Part shown: positions 1 through 11,000 of the stretch, one piece after another
Layout of the letters: the number at the start of each line of letters is the position of its first letter
How positions within the stretch are numbered: position 1 is the first letter of the stretch
DNA from: Ciborinia camelliae
Taxonomy: Eukaryota; Ascomycota; Leotiomycetes; Helotiales; Sclerotiniaceae
DNA length: 64,000 nucleotides
NCBI GenBank assembly: GCA_025890175.1
Contig: JANPYM010000011.1
Coordinates: forward strand, 532,510-596,509
Reading direction: 5' to 3'
The notes under the pieces: generated by a model
What the model was told of the DNA's origin: nothing
Database searches by the model: none
The model's input: the letters and a program-made list of their open reading frames with translations, nothing else
Translations under genes and position numbers: made by a program

Positions 1-57
1 ATATTGTTTCATGAATCTTCTTGGGATGGCTTTATCCGTCTTATCTTTTGAGAGCTC

Positions 58-1936
58 ATGATGGAACGATATCGCCCTGCAAATTTGGATAGCACTAAGT
101 TAGCTCTGATTATTGCAGCCTTCGTTGTCCTGTATGTAGCAACAACTGCAATCTATCGACTCTACTTCAGCCCCCTGGTCAGTATAATTCCAAAAGGCGC
201 TCCGTATTAACAAGGATAATGGAGCTGACGTAGCATTAAATGCCGACAGGCTGGTTTTCCGGGACCTCGCCTAGCTGCCTTGACAAAATGGACAGAAGTA
301 TACTATGAACTTATGCATGGGGATGGTGGCCAATTTGTTTGGGTGTATGCTGACTGGCATAAAAAATACGGTGGGCTTCTTTCATCTTACAGAATGATGA
401 GTGCTAATTGATCGACACAGGGCCTATCATTCGAATCTCTCCGGATGAGTTGCACATACAGGATTCCTCATTCTATGAGGTTCTCTATTCCAATGGTAGA
501 CCTTCAGACAAGCTTCCAAGCCTAGAGCATCGCTTTAATAACCCAATGTCCTCTTTTGCGACATCTAAGCATTCAATTCATCGTAAGCGTCGAGGAGCCT
601 TAAGTCCCTTCTTCTCAAGACGCAAGATTGGCGAACACAGCTCCTCCATTCAAAGTATGATGAACCGTGTATGTGAAAGACTTCAAAATGAGTTTATGGG
701 TGTTTCGAGAGTCTTGAACTTGAATGAGATGTGGGGATGCTGGACTTCAGACATTATTGTGGGCTATTGCTTTGAACGCGCCCATAATTTCATCGAAGAG
801 CCAGACTTCCGCGCTTCATTCACCACCGCAATGATGGATCTGCTTGAGCCTGTCCATGTGATCACACAGTTCCCCATCATCTCCCAAGCCATCAACTTGC
901 TCCCTGAGAAACTAGTGATTTTCCTGCAGCCACAGATGGCGTCAGTTTTACAATTCAACCAGGTACATTGCATTGGACAGAATTGAAGAATCATTTTACT
1001 GACTCTAGAACACTAGGCTATGACGGAACAAGTGCAAGAAATCTTTAGATCACGAGAGCGGGGCATGACAAAAGAAGAAAGGAAATCAGACACTGTCTTC
1101 AGCGCCCTTCTAAATTCTGATTTACCTCCAGATGAGGTCTCAATTACCAGGCTTCAACACGAGGCAATCAGCATTACAGGAGCCGGTATAGAAACAACAA
1201 TGCGCGCTTTGAGTGTGACTTCTTTTCACTTGATCGCCAACCCCTCAATATTACAAAGATTGCATGAAGAATTAGATAAGGCTATTCCCAATCCATCTAT
1301 AATCCCACCCTACGATGATCTCGCACAGCTTCCATTTCTGAGCGCTTGCATCGAAGAAGGTAAGCGAACCCAACCGGTTATTATCAGATCCGGATCTCGC
1401 CTTAACAAGCTCTAACAGGTCTTCGATTGTCATACGGAACCTCCCAGCGTCTACCGAGAACACTCACAGATGTTGCGCTTCCATACGGCAAATATGTCCT
1501 CCCTGTAGGTACAACTGTCAGCATGGATAACTACGCGGTGTCGCACGACGAAGCAATTTTCCCCGACAGTCACTCTTACCAACCCGACCGATGGCTTGAC
1601 AATGCCGTTGCACCTGATAAAAGAAAGTTATCGCGCTAGTAAGTCGATCTCCATCTCCATTTGTCCCTTCAACGCGTATCAGCCTTCTTGGTCCTGGTTT
1701 TAACCGTACATGATCACAGTATGGTAGCTTTTGGACGTGGGACGCGCTCTTGCGTGGGCATGCAACTCGCATACGCCGAACTATTTATTGGTATCGCGAA
1801 TCTTTTCAGGAGATTCGATTTGGCCCTGTTTGAAACGGATCGCTCGGCGGTAGATTTCTATATGGATCGCTTTGTGCCGAAGCCGAAACCTGGGACCGAG
1901 GGCGTCAGGGTTTTTGTGCAGGCTTTGAGAGTGTAA
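58..1936 (+). CDS. Cytochrome P450 monooxygenase (microsomal, class E)
   Basis: This is a heme-thiolate monooxygenase, probably anchored in the ER by an N-terminal helix (about residues 14-35) followed by the usual Pro-rich hinge (FPGPR). Six exons join in frame: 58-177, 250-370, 421-962, 1017-1359, 1419-1638 and 1720-1936, giving about 520 residues, normal for the family. The I-helix shows GAGIETT, the K-helix EGLR (ExxR), and the heme loop is FGRGTRSCVG with the axial Cys. The style resembles the fungal trichodiene-oxygenase/benzoate-hydroxylase-like group, but the substrate cannot be told. Two ATGs are adjacent at 58 and 61; the first was taken, but it lies so near the window edge that an earlier start cannot be excluded. 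No biosynthetic neighbour is seen on the right. All key motifs are intact, so it is probably functional. Confidence 0.9.
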
Positions 1937-2139
1937 TCGTCTTCTTACCTAAGCAAGCTCACGCTTCAGTGGGCGAACACGACGGTATTGGTCGCGCTTT
2001 GAATTTATTTCTTCTACAGAACTGTTGAAATTGAAAATATAAATAAATTAAACATGTGAAATTGTCAAGATTATCTTTCTAGATCTAATGATATAATTTT
2101 TATTCGATTTTTAATTTGAAGTTGAATAATTCAATTAAG

Positions 2140-4590
2140 TGATAGAGAACCAACCTATGGAAACTTACATAGCTGGACGGTTCTCACCAATCTCAACGAG
2201 AATATTTGTTACGTTCGTTTTACAAAGCATCACAAGTCTTCAGTCGATCACCAAGCAAATTTTGGCAGAACGTCAATGCTTTCGAGATAATAATACCATA
2301 TCTCCCCAGAATCGAGGGTTGCCGGTCTTTATTTACGTTTCATCCGTGAAGTCCTTCAATGATGGATATCTTGCTAGCAGGGCCTCGGCCTCGTCAGGCT
2401 TCTCCATGTGGAGGAGAAGACTAGACATATTACTATATGAACAGCAATCCGGACACTATTTCCCTGAAGCCTGAGCCTGATTGCTTCTTAATGCTTCGAG
2501 TAAGCCCGGTCCAAGTCACCAATTTCAGTGTATGCGCCAGGCGAATTGTTCAAGCTATTATCAATAAAAGGATCCTCAACACCAAGTCGCGACTTGCACT
2601 GAGTAGGTAATTTATGTGAAGTACACACTTCTCACATTTGGCCCATGATGCAATTTGATAGCCGATATCTTTGCTGCCGTGGTCAGGAGGAAACCCCCAA
2701 GAAAGTATGTGGATCATAGCATCGAAATGATTGGTCGCTCTGATTCCTCAATCCTCTGTAGAACTGCATATTGAAAAAAAACTGGTGTAGAGAGATAGAC
2801 TTTTCTTCCGAGACTCTATGGATGAGGGCTGCTTTCAGGAGCTCTTTTGATTCATCCCCAAGACTAGACTGGTTAGTTTCATTTGATATCTTCGAAAGAG
2901 AAAGAAGAGACTCACTCTATAGAAAAAAGAATGGATGGTCTAGATCAAGAGACCCTTCTAGAAAGAAATCCTCACTTATATTGTCGGGATCAAAAATGCT
3001 AACAAGTTTAGAAGTGTGGTAGAGTTTTCGGTCAATCTCTCGAATGATATATTCCGGGCAGTGCTAACGGTATACTCATATTCTGAGCCTGATACTTTGC
3101 GTGCATCAATCTTCGCACGGTTCCATTCATACAAAGGTAAGAAGTGTTGCAACGTCAACATCCGTTGACTAATAAACCCTTCAATCTGGGAGAGTGCCAA
3201 GGGGAAGTCTCCGAAGGTTTCACTGATCACAAGCGCATTAGCGCTGTCTGCCGGAGAAATGTCGTCCACGCCTGCGGCTCTCATAAAAAGCTTGCTCTCA
3301 TCTGTGGCACTTAGTGTATCAACTTGCAGATGATGAGCTGGAAGACAAGTGCCAACGAGAATTCGCGCGTCATCACAAGTACTGATCCGTAGGTAGTTCT
3401 GGACCATATTGTTCTGAGGGTGCTCAATTCATCTGCGTTGTCGAATATGATCAACCACGAAGATTCTATATCAGTCAACAGAATGGAAGAAGTCAGTCAT
3501 CCGGAGAACAAAACTTACTAGTTGAATTGAGCCACTTTTTGACCTGCCAAGTAAAAGTAGAAGCATCATCTCCATTGTTGTTATCAGAAATAAGCCCAAG
3601 GCCCTGGACGATCTTGTAGAGGCTCTGGGTGATGGAAATTGCATTGTCTGCCGACCCATAAAATCACGTCATCGAATTGTTTAAGATTGACATATGCTTA
3701 TTGAATTGCGATCTCTGTCTTCCCAGCGCCTCCCATTCCAAACAGTGCGGTTGATTTAAGTGATGAAACGGTACCAGATGGGTGTAGCCATTTTTTAACA
3801 GCCGCCATGTCCTCTTCACGGCCTCTGAATTTGTTGTTCCTAGCAACCGGTATGTTGTTATACTTAACTTTGGTGTTGTTCGTCGATGAGCTCGTAAGCA
3901 TAGAATTCATAAGTTCTAGCTCTTCTTTATACTTAGATTCATCCTTACTCATCCGTGCCACGTCGGCTTTTCTCTCCACAATGGATGACACGCGCTTAAT
4001 TCGAAGGATGGTTCTCGAGAAGTCGTTTTGAAAAGTGTCCTATGAATATTTCCTCGGAATTATATAGGCATCGTCGCTGCAGAAGTGTATTGCCCTAGCA
4101 TAGAAGCAAATAACTTCAGGGTATACATCAACTAAGGCTAACTGGAATCCACTCAAAGGCAACATATCTTCACAGATTTGAAATCGTGGAAGCGTTAGAC
4201 TAAACTCTTCGCGAATGTCAAGAACAACCAGGAAACTCTCTACGGTCAAGGATGCTTGGGAAAGAATGAGTCTGATACTTCCCCGAACAGCCGCGGTCAG
4301 TGATGTGTCGGTACCGAAGCATAAGGCCTAAAAGGCAGACTTTTGCATTGAATCGAAGGACTTCATAAGTTCTTGCAATGAGTGGATCTGCTGAATAGCT
4401 TCATAGTCTTCGGCGCCTTCAAGCTCATCATGATAATGTTCTAGGACTCGGTTCCACAATGGACTAGGGGTACGTTTGTGTGAGGGAAAAGTGTTAAGAT
4501 CGCTCCAATTAGGAAAGTGGACAATATGATCTCAAGTAAATACCGTACTTACTGTGGCTTGCTCATCTTTGCCCAACTCTCATGGTATTT
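2140..4590 (-). pseudogene. Decayed NACHT/NB-ARC-type (STAND) receptor with TPR-like C-terminus
   Basis: Read on the minus strand, the pieces follow the order of a fungal NOD-like receptor. A helical N-terminal domain covers about 4590-4040. A P-loop GMGGAGKTE lies near 3710-3745 and a Walker-B-like LIIFDNADE near 3430-3460. A winged-helix/TPR-like tail runs to about 2140. It is broken in several places. A TAG interrupts the N-terminal domain at 4328-4330, where CAG would restore the frame. A stop directly follows the P-loop (3698-3700). There are frameshifts near 3655 and 3340-3400, and stops in the TPR part near 2335 and 2450. One plausible real intron (about 3468-3520) remains. Several lesions look like C-to-T changes, compatible with RIP or simple drift. 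In fungi this family acts in non-self recognition; this copy should not make a protein. Confidence 0.75.
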
Positions 4591-4957
4591 TATCGACAGG
4601 TCGAGAATTTGCTCTCCTTCTCAAACAAAAGCGTGGGGAACACGTCTTTTTTATTTGGCCAAGCCTCTCGATAGGAATGGATTGTACTGGATGAGAGCTG
4701 TTATGTATGGAGAGCAGATTATCATTAGGGCTCATAAAGTGTGCTTAGTAAATGCAGCTTAACTATGTATAGAGAAGTGCTGCAGCGGCGCAACATTCCA
4801 TATTCAATGCCTGGAAATTCAGTCCTGAGCGGATGGTTTTTTCCGGTCTATTATTCATATTTTCAATCATTTGATGACAGACGATGATATAAATCAAGAA
4901 TTATCCCAGATGTCGACGGATATTTCAATCTCTTGGTGAAATGGAAGGACAGATTGG

Positions 4958-5290
4958 TCAAGAACACAGATTAGTGGTGAACACAGATGCTCGTTCTTCC
5001 AGCAGAAGAAATCCACCCGAGTTTTTGCTCGGCTTTGGCATCATGCTACCACCGTCAAATAATGCGCTTTCGAGGAAATCGATGAAAAGAATGCATTTAC
5101 CAAGACCAAGACCAAAATTGTTCTGTTGAAGAACATGGATGTTTATGTACTGGCCAAACTCTGCAATGTAAAGTTCAACTGGGAGGATTATCTCTCGTGT
5201 CATCTGTAGCTCGATAGACGGATGGGACGTTCTCCGTCTACCATTATCCTTCTTTCTACATCTCCAGCTTGCATCAATGCACTGTTGAAG
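4958..5290 (-). pseudogene. Unrecognised coding remnant upstream of the receptor pseudogene
   Basis: An open minus-strand stretch of about 110 codons reads as plausible protein (contains SIELQMTREIILPVELY and NNFGLGLGKC). It has no convincing start: upstream sense continues in another frame after a stop near 5300, and a coherent piece (VFPQVALSLHFPFANLL) lies beyond it. I do not recognise the family. It may be the end of another decayed receptor-like gene, given its neighbour on the same strand. Confidence 0.35.
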
Positions 5291-5944
5291 GTGTCAGAAA
5301 AAGTGCCATCTACTGCTGCGTGTTTGATGGAACCTCCCAAGCAAGTTGGCGAAGGGAAAGTGAAGTGATAGAGCTACTTGGGGAAATACTTCTCTCCCAT
5401 CCAATCACCTTTGGACAGAACAAAAAGACACAAAAGCTTTTCCGAGCACCAAAATCATTTGCTGGTACAAAAAGAGGTTCAAGATATTCTACTTTCTGAA
5501 ATTTGTTATAGAAAGCAATTCTCCTGTTATAAGATACTTAACAAACGAGAGAATACAAGATGACGTCTCAACCGCCTCGCCTTCGTATCCAAATCGTTAA
5601 GTTGATAATTACGCTTTGGCTAAAACTCCACGCTTCATCCGGCAAATATGGCAAGATAATCGAGATTCTACGTCCTGGCTCATATTTTGAACGGTGCCAA
5701 TATTGGGTATTACGGGTATTCTACTAGGGACTAGATGCAGTTCTTCAAACCATGCAATATATGCAAGGAGCACAGCAAAGCTGCCGATGGAAAAATCAGA
5801 GTCTTATAGGATTACAACTGAGGATTTGTCATTTTCAATGGTGGATCTTTCTTCCATTTCACGAACGGTTGATGAAACTGTGTCATGCGAATGCGATAGT
5901 TGATGTCTGAGTCTTGTGTCTTTGAGTTTAATTGGATTCAATCA

Positions 5945-6240
5945 TTGTGTAAGATTATGTTCAAAGATAATGATAGCCACCTGAAAATCGGTGCATCAAG
6001 ATCCTCCTCCATCTCCTCCACTTGCTCCTCCACAATCAATTTCTCCCCGCCAACTCTACATATTGTGGGCTCAATAATCTCGGCTTCCTCGTCCTCCTCC
6101 TCATCCTCCCCATAAAACCCACCCTCACATCATCCAGGTCAACATCCTCCTCCTGCACAACATACCTCTTCTTTCCCAATACCCGCCCACTATCTTGCCT
6201 TTCTTCCCTCATTAGCTTTACTATATCTACTCCCCCTTCT
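5945..6240 (-). pseudogene. Possible acidic coding remnant
   Basis: On the minus strand one frame reads MREERQDSGRVLGKKRYVVQ and goes on with an acidic stretch. A second frame, offset by one base near 6125, continues with EDEEEDEEAEIIEPT and a Glu-rich tail to about 5945. The two join smoothly only across a single-base indel. No start context or homology is recognised. The low-complexity acidic sequence could also arise by chance from the CTC/TCC-rich plus strand. Confidence 0.2.
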
Positions 6241-6852
6241 TCTCATAAAAGATTTTCCCGAAACACAATTACGCATCTCTATCTTATTTTATCCCAAGAC
6301 GCAATGATTTAGCTGTCCTCTGGTAAATTTCTGATCATAAAGACCCATCATTCCTGGGCATTTTCACGCTACTGGTTTGTTTTGCTTTTGATACCTACCT
6401 ACCTAGCCAAGGATATGACTCGGAACCTTTACTAAGGGGACCGGGAGGATTGTGTATATTATATTATATTTTTGGTTGGTTGGTTGGTTGGTTTATTTAC
6501 TCTATATGATAGATAGTTGGTATCGATGATTGATTCAGATTGATTCATCTAGTTTACTTGTTTATAAACCTATCGATTGTATTAATCAGTAGATACTCAG
6601 ATTTGATGCGAAAACTAATAATTTTGTGTTGAATTATAATATTATATATAGGATTAGGACGGGAGGATATAAGAACAATTTATCTTATGAGATCGTTTAT
6701 TTACTTGATGTTGTTTGTAATTATATAATGTGATGTGGCGATGATATAGTAATAGTAGTATATATTAAAGTATCTATATAATTAACTTTACACAAAAGAA
6801 AAGAAAAGGATTGAAATTAAAATTTAATATATATCGAAAGTCGTAAATAAAT

Positions 6853-6911
6853 AGGAAATAAAAAGTAGGAAATAAAAAATAGAAAATAGGAAGTAGGAAG
6901 TAAAAAGTAGA

Positions 6912-6964
<53 letters not shown>

Positions 6965-6967
6965 AGG

Positions 6968-7004
<37 letters not shown>

Positions 7005-7097
7005 ATAGAAAATAGAAAATAGAAAGTAGGAAGTAAAAAGTAGGAAATAGAAAGTAGAAAGTAGGAAGTAAAAAGTAGGAAGTAGGAAATAAAAAAT
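6853..7097. repeat. 7-bp minisatellite, 35 uninterrupted units
   Basis: The sequence divides exactly into 35 heptamers of the form A(A/G)(A/G)AA(A/G)T, such as AGAAAGT, AAAAAGT and AGGAAGT. Variation is almost wholly A/G, so the top strand is purine apart from one T per unit. The phase never slips over 245 bp. It is not the standard fungal telomere unit. Confidence 0.9.
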
Positions 7098-7886
7098 ATC
7101 AGCATCAAAATATTAATAAGATTAGATGAGGGTGATGAGGGTGATGTTGGATGAAAAGGAAAGGGGGAGGATTTGAGTCAAGCGAAATGCAATATTGGTG
7201 ATATATTATGAAAAGTAGGTAATGTGAATATGAATTACAAAGGAATTGAAAAAGAATAAGAATAGAGATAATCACCATACTTGGCGAACGCGAATATCCA
7301 TCTAGTTTGTAAAGGAAAGTTGAAAATTGAACGGATGATTTTATGGAGTGGGAGTGGGAAGGAGGATGGGGATGGGGATGGCTATAGTTTTGGAAGATAT
7401 GATGATTATGATTATAATAAGGAGCCTGAAGTTCGAACTTCGAACTTCAAAATAACCAATACAAGTGAAAACCCTCAAACAAGCGTGTAGGAAAGGCTCA
7501 GATAGTTAATCTGCAAGGACCTCGCTCAAAGGGAGGGTATGTACTTTGGGAGAAAAGTGAGGATGAGGAAGGGGAGAGAAAGGAAGATGAAGATGAAGCT
7601 GAGGATGAAGATGTGAGCTGGGAGGGGAGGGGAGTAGAAGATGTTAGTAGAAGAGGAGATGATAGTGTGAGTGGGAGTGTATGTACATCCAAAACATATA
7701 TATTGCATAGACAACCATGTAAGTGACGGGGAAAATAAGATAATAAAAAAGAAATACAACCACCTCTCCTCTCCTCTTCCCTCCTCCCTCCATACCTATT
7801 CCCCCATCCCCACCCATCCCCCCCAATATCTACTTCATAACCCCAACCAACCCCCCCCCAGCATCAAACAACAAACAAACAAACAA

Positions 7887-8016
7887 GGTGGTGTGGTGTA
7901 ATGGTAGCACGTGGTGTTGTGGTTTCACCTCCCTCGGGAGGGTCCTCACGATTCAGAGTTCCTTAATCGGCTCAACAATCTCCGCTTCAATCTGGGTTCG
8001 ATTCCCAGCACCGCCA
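7887..8016 (+). tRNA. tRNA with 59-nt intron, probably His (GTG)
   Basis: A cloverleaf can be drawn: acceptor GGTGGTG paired with CACCGCC (one T-G wobble), discriminator A, a D-arm with an A-box-like TGTAATGGTAGCAC, and a T-arm CTGGG/TTCGATT/CCCAG that supplies the B box. The anticodon loop starts TTGTGG, as in His tRNAs, giving anticodon GTG at 7919-7921. An intron follows position 37 (7923-7981), and CAC triplets in it could pair with the anticodon. The anticodon stem closes with only four of five pairs (T27/T43 mismatch), so the isotype and exact intron ends are less certain than the presence of a tRNA. Confidence 0.8.
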
Positions 8017-8020
8017 ATTC

Positions 8021-8035
8021 TTTTTTCTTTTTGGA
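8021..8035 (+). terminator. Pol III terminator of the tRNA
   Basis: A run of six T, one C, then five T starts four bases after the tRNA end, as expected for RNA polymerase III termination on the coding strand. Confidence 0.75.
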
Positions 8036-11000
8036 CTTTTGAAGTTTTTTGGAGTGTGGTTGTTGTGTGGTTTTTGGAGTTTTTTTTGAGAAGTTTTTTC
8101 ATAGTGGGGTGGGGTGGAATTTCTCTTTTTTTTTGGTGGGGGGATTCGGATGGAAATGGAAGGGAAAAGCTTGGTGTGGTGGGGCGGGCGGTGGGATTGG
8201 GATGGGAAAGAGCTTAGGTACTTATTAGGTTACTTACTACGTTGGAGAGAGGATTAGGTTATTATTCACCTAATCGAGGGATGCAAAGAATTGCATCCCC
8301 CATTGTACCCATGAGGGGACATCAGAAATTCGTCCGTTTTTGTTCACCTCGTAAATAAAAAGTTATAAAAAATCGATAATACTCACCGGGAGTTTTCTAC
8401 ACCCCCCCCCAAAAAACTAACGGATTGGCCATGCCCACCTACCTATCTTCTATATCTTCCATATCTTCCATCTTCCATATCTTCTATACTTCTTTTCATT
8501 TTCCGGGGTGAAGAAATATTCCAGTTTATGTTTCTTCCTTCCGTACCATACCATACCATAATCTTAACTTCTTGTACCTATCTACCTACACTAATCAATA
8601 AATCCATAATCTGATACCCGCACCCAAGACAAGACAAGACATGTGCAGATCACGTTCACGTTCCGTTCGCCACGCAACCACGCAAGCTGAGATGTCTCGG
8701 GGACTCACTGTCTTCTCTTCTATAATCTGATCTGATCTGATCTGATCTGATTGTCTCATCGATTTAATATTAATTTCGCTGTTCTTGCTGCTGTATTATT
8801 ATTGTTATTATCGTTATCGTTATTGTTATTGTTCTCTAGGTACCTAGGTAGGCACCTAGAGAGAGGAGAGCCCTGGAGGAGAGAGAACGAACGAACGACA
8901 AGATGTAAGGTACGTAAGGTAAGGTAAGGTAAGGTAAGGTATCTAGTAGGTATGATTTTCATTTCAGGTGGTTTGATGAGACTGTACGTACGTACATACT
9001 CTTTTTCTCTTACAGATTACGATTGAGATTGAGATTAAGATTAAGATCAATAATAATCAGAGATAGATGTAAATAGGTAAATAGCTAGGTAAAGTAGGTA
9101 TGTATGTATCAGGGCCCAAACAATAAATTATAATCATAATTATAATAATAATTATACCATAAGAGCGTGGGAAAATGATTGAAAAGTAGAGGGAGGGGAA
9201 TAATGAAAGAAAATCCATGGATACCTACCTACCTAGTATCTAGGTACCCAGATACTCCAGCTAGGTAAACTTCACAGCTTCAAACTTCAAGCTTCAAATC
9301 ATCAGCGCTCCACCACCAGAAACCATTACGGACGGATAAAAGTTGACGAGATACCGATACCTATACCTATACCGATACCTATACCGATACCTATACCGAT
9401 ACCTATACCTATACTGTAGATACAAATACAAGTACAAGTACAAGTACAAGTACAAGTACAAATTAGACTTTGGTATGGTACATTGGCTGATCAAGCTGGA
9501 AGTCCTTGTTCACCTGAAGGATTGGATTGGTTGGTTGACGGAGATATTTATTTGGTTTATCTATCTAGGTAGGTAGGTAGGTACCTAGCCACAAGCACAA
9601 AGGGATCAGCATGTACTGCGTAGGGGAGTGGAAGAGTGGAAGAGACATGGCTGAAGCCGCTGAAGGCCCGGGGGGTTTAACGAGGTTAATCATTTCCCTA
9701 GGAGAGCTAGATAGGTAGCTAGCGACCTAGCGACCTAGCGACCTAGCCATTCATTATTCAATAGTGTTGAGGCTTTGTGATAGTTAGTTAGTTAGTTAGT
9801 TAGGTAGGTAAGTAGGTCGGTAACTTAGGTAACTTAGGTTAGATGATATGATATGATGAACGGTCCGAGGGGTTTGTGTGATGCGATAGGTGATATGAGG
9901 AAATGAGGAAATGAAGGATGTCGAGAGGAAATAAAGGACGCGGACATAATGAGATAGGTAGGTAGGTAGATGGGTGCAGAATAAGAAATTTTTGCTCCAT
10001 CCATCGCACAGATAGATATAGATAAGGGAGGGTTTTTTGCGTTGCTAATGGATGGATGGATCAGCCTGTTCATTTCCTCATATCGAATTTGGTGTCTGTC
10101 TGTCCATGGTGCATCTGCGATGGAGGAAGAGCATAGGTACAGTACTAGACCACTTCTATTTGTTCGACAGGGGTTTTGCACCAAAAGTCAACCACTTTAA
10201 TAATTTATATAATTTCTAATATCAATAGAATTATTTGTATTATTTATAATATAGATTATTTCAAAAGGAAATTCAATTAAAAAATATATAATTTATTTTT
10301 AGAAATTTTCTAGTTTATATAATTAAGATACAAAGTTACTTAATAGTTTTTGAATCAATTTTTGCGGGGAAAATCAATAAAAAATTTAATTTCAACTTTA
10401 AAGATTAAATATTTCACGAATATAATTTTTTAGCTTTTGAAAATTTAATTATATAATCTTTTTGTAAAAATCTTTAATATATTAATAGGAATCAATGATT
10501 AAACTTTTAATTGTATTAAAATATTAAAATGAAATGTATGTATTTTGATTGATTTGGGTGTAAATTTAAGGTTCAACTAATATAAGTGGAGGGGTACTGT
10601 AACTAACATTCGGATTCACGTGCTTCGAGATACATAGTAGATTGGATTGAATAGAATCTTTCGAAAAGCTTCCATGATCCACCATCCGGCGTCTGCGTAT
10701 GTATTCAGCTCAACAGGGACTTCAGAAGCATTTGGTGGGCAAGGGTCACCGGTAACCATGGATCCATCGTTTCCTGGGGAATTAGGGTTCATTGGTTTAT
10801 CCAAGCCAATCGGGATTGGTTGAGTGGCCTTCACGCTTCCTTGATTTATAAATTATTAGTAGGTAGATAAGAGGTGCATATCGTTCTGCGGCCGAAGCAC
10901 AAGTATAAGACCCGGCCTCTTTGTGGAACCCCTAGTAGGTGAAGATTTGATTGGAATGGAAGCTTGGATTGAGAAAAAAAAAATATCAAATTTTGAATGG

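Larger units (their letters stand above)
5300..7886. other. Gene-free stretch before the tRNA
   Basis: Apart from the doubtful remnant at 5945-6240, no gene is seen. The stretch is AT-rich in 6400-7300, with (GGTT)n near 6475, the 7-bp minisatellite at 6853-7097, and a GA/CT-rich tract at 7500-7870. The short ORFs are low-complexity readings of these repeats. Confidence 0.6.

Noticed and set aside
58..1936. A secondary-metabolite gene cluster around the P450
   Set aside because: No synthase, transferase, transporter or regulator is adjacent on the visible side; the gene sits at the window edge, so the left side cannot be judged.
6853..7097. Possible CRISPR-like or telomeric array
   Set aside because: There are no unique spacers and the unit is not a telomere repeat; the organism is a fungus, and the array is a simple minisatellite.
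6824..7108. 94-codon ORF rich in Phe, Leu and Tyr
   Set aside because: Reading of the 7-bp minisatellite; the peptide repeats every seven residues simply because the unit is 7 bp.
9294..9576. Tyr/Leu/Arg repeat ORFs on both strands
   Set aside because: Artefacts of the ATACCG/AAGTAC hexamer arrays.
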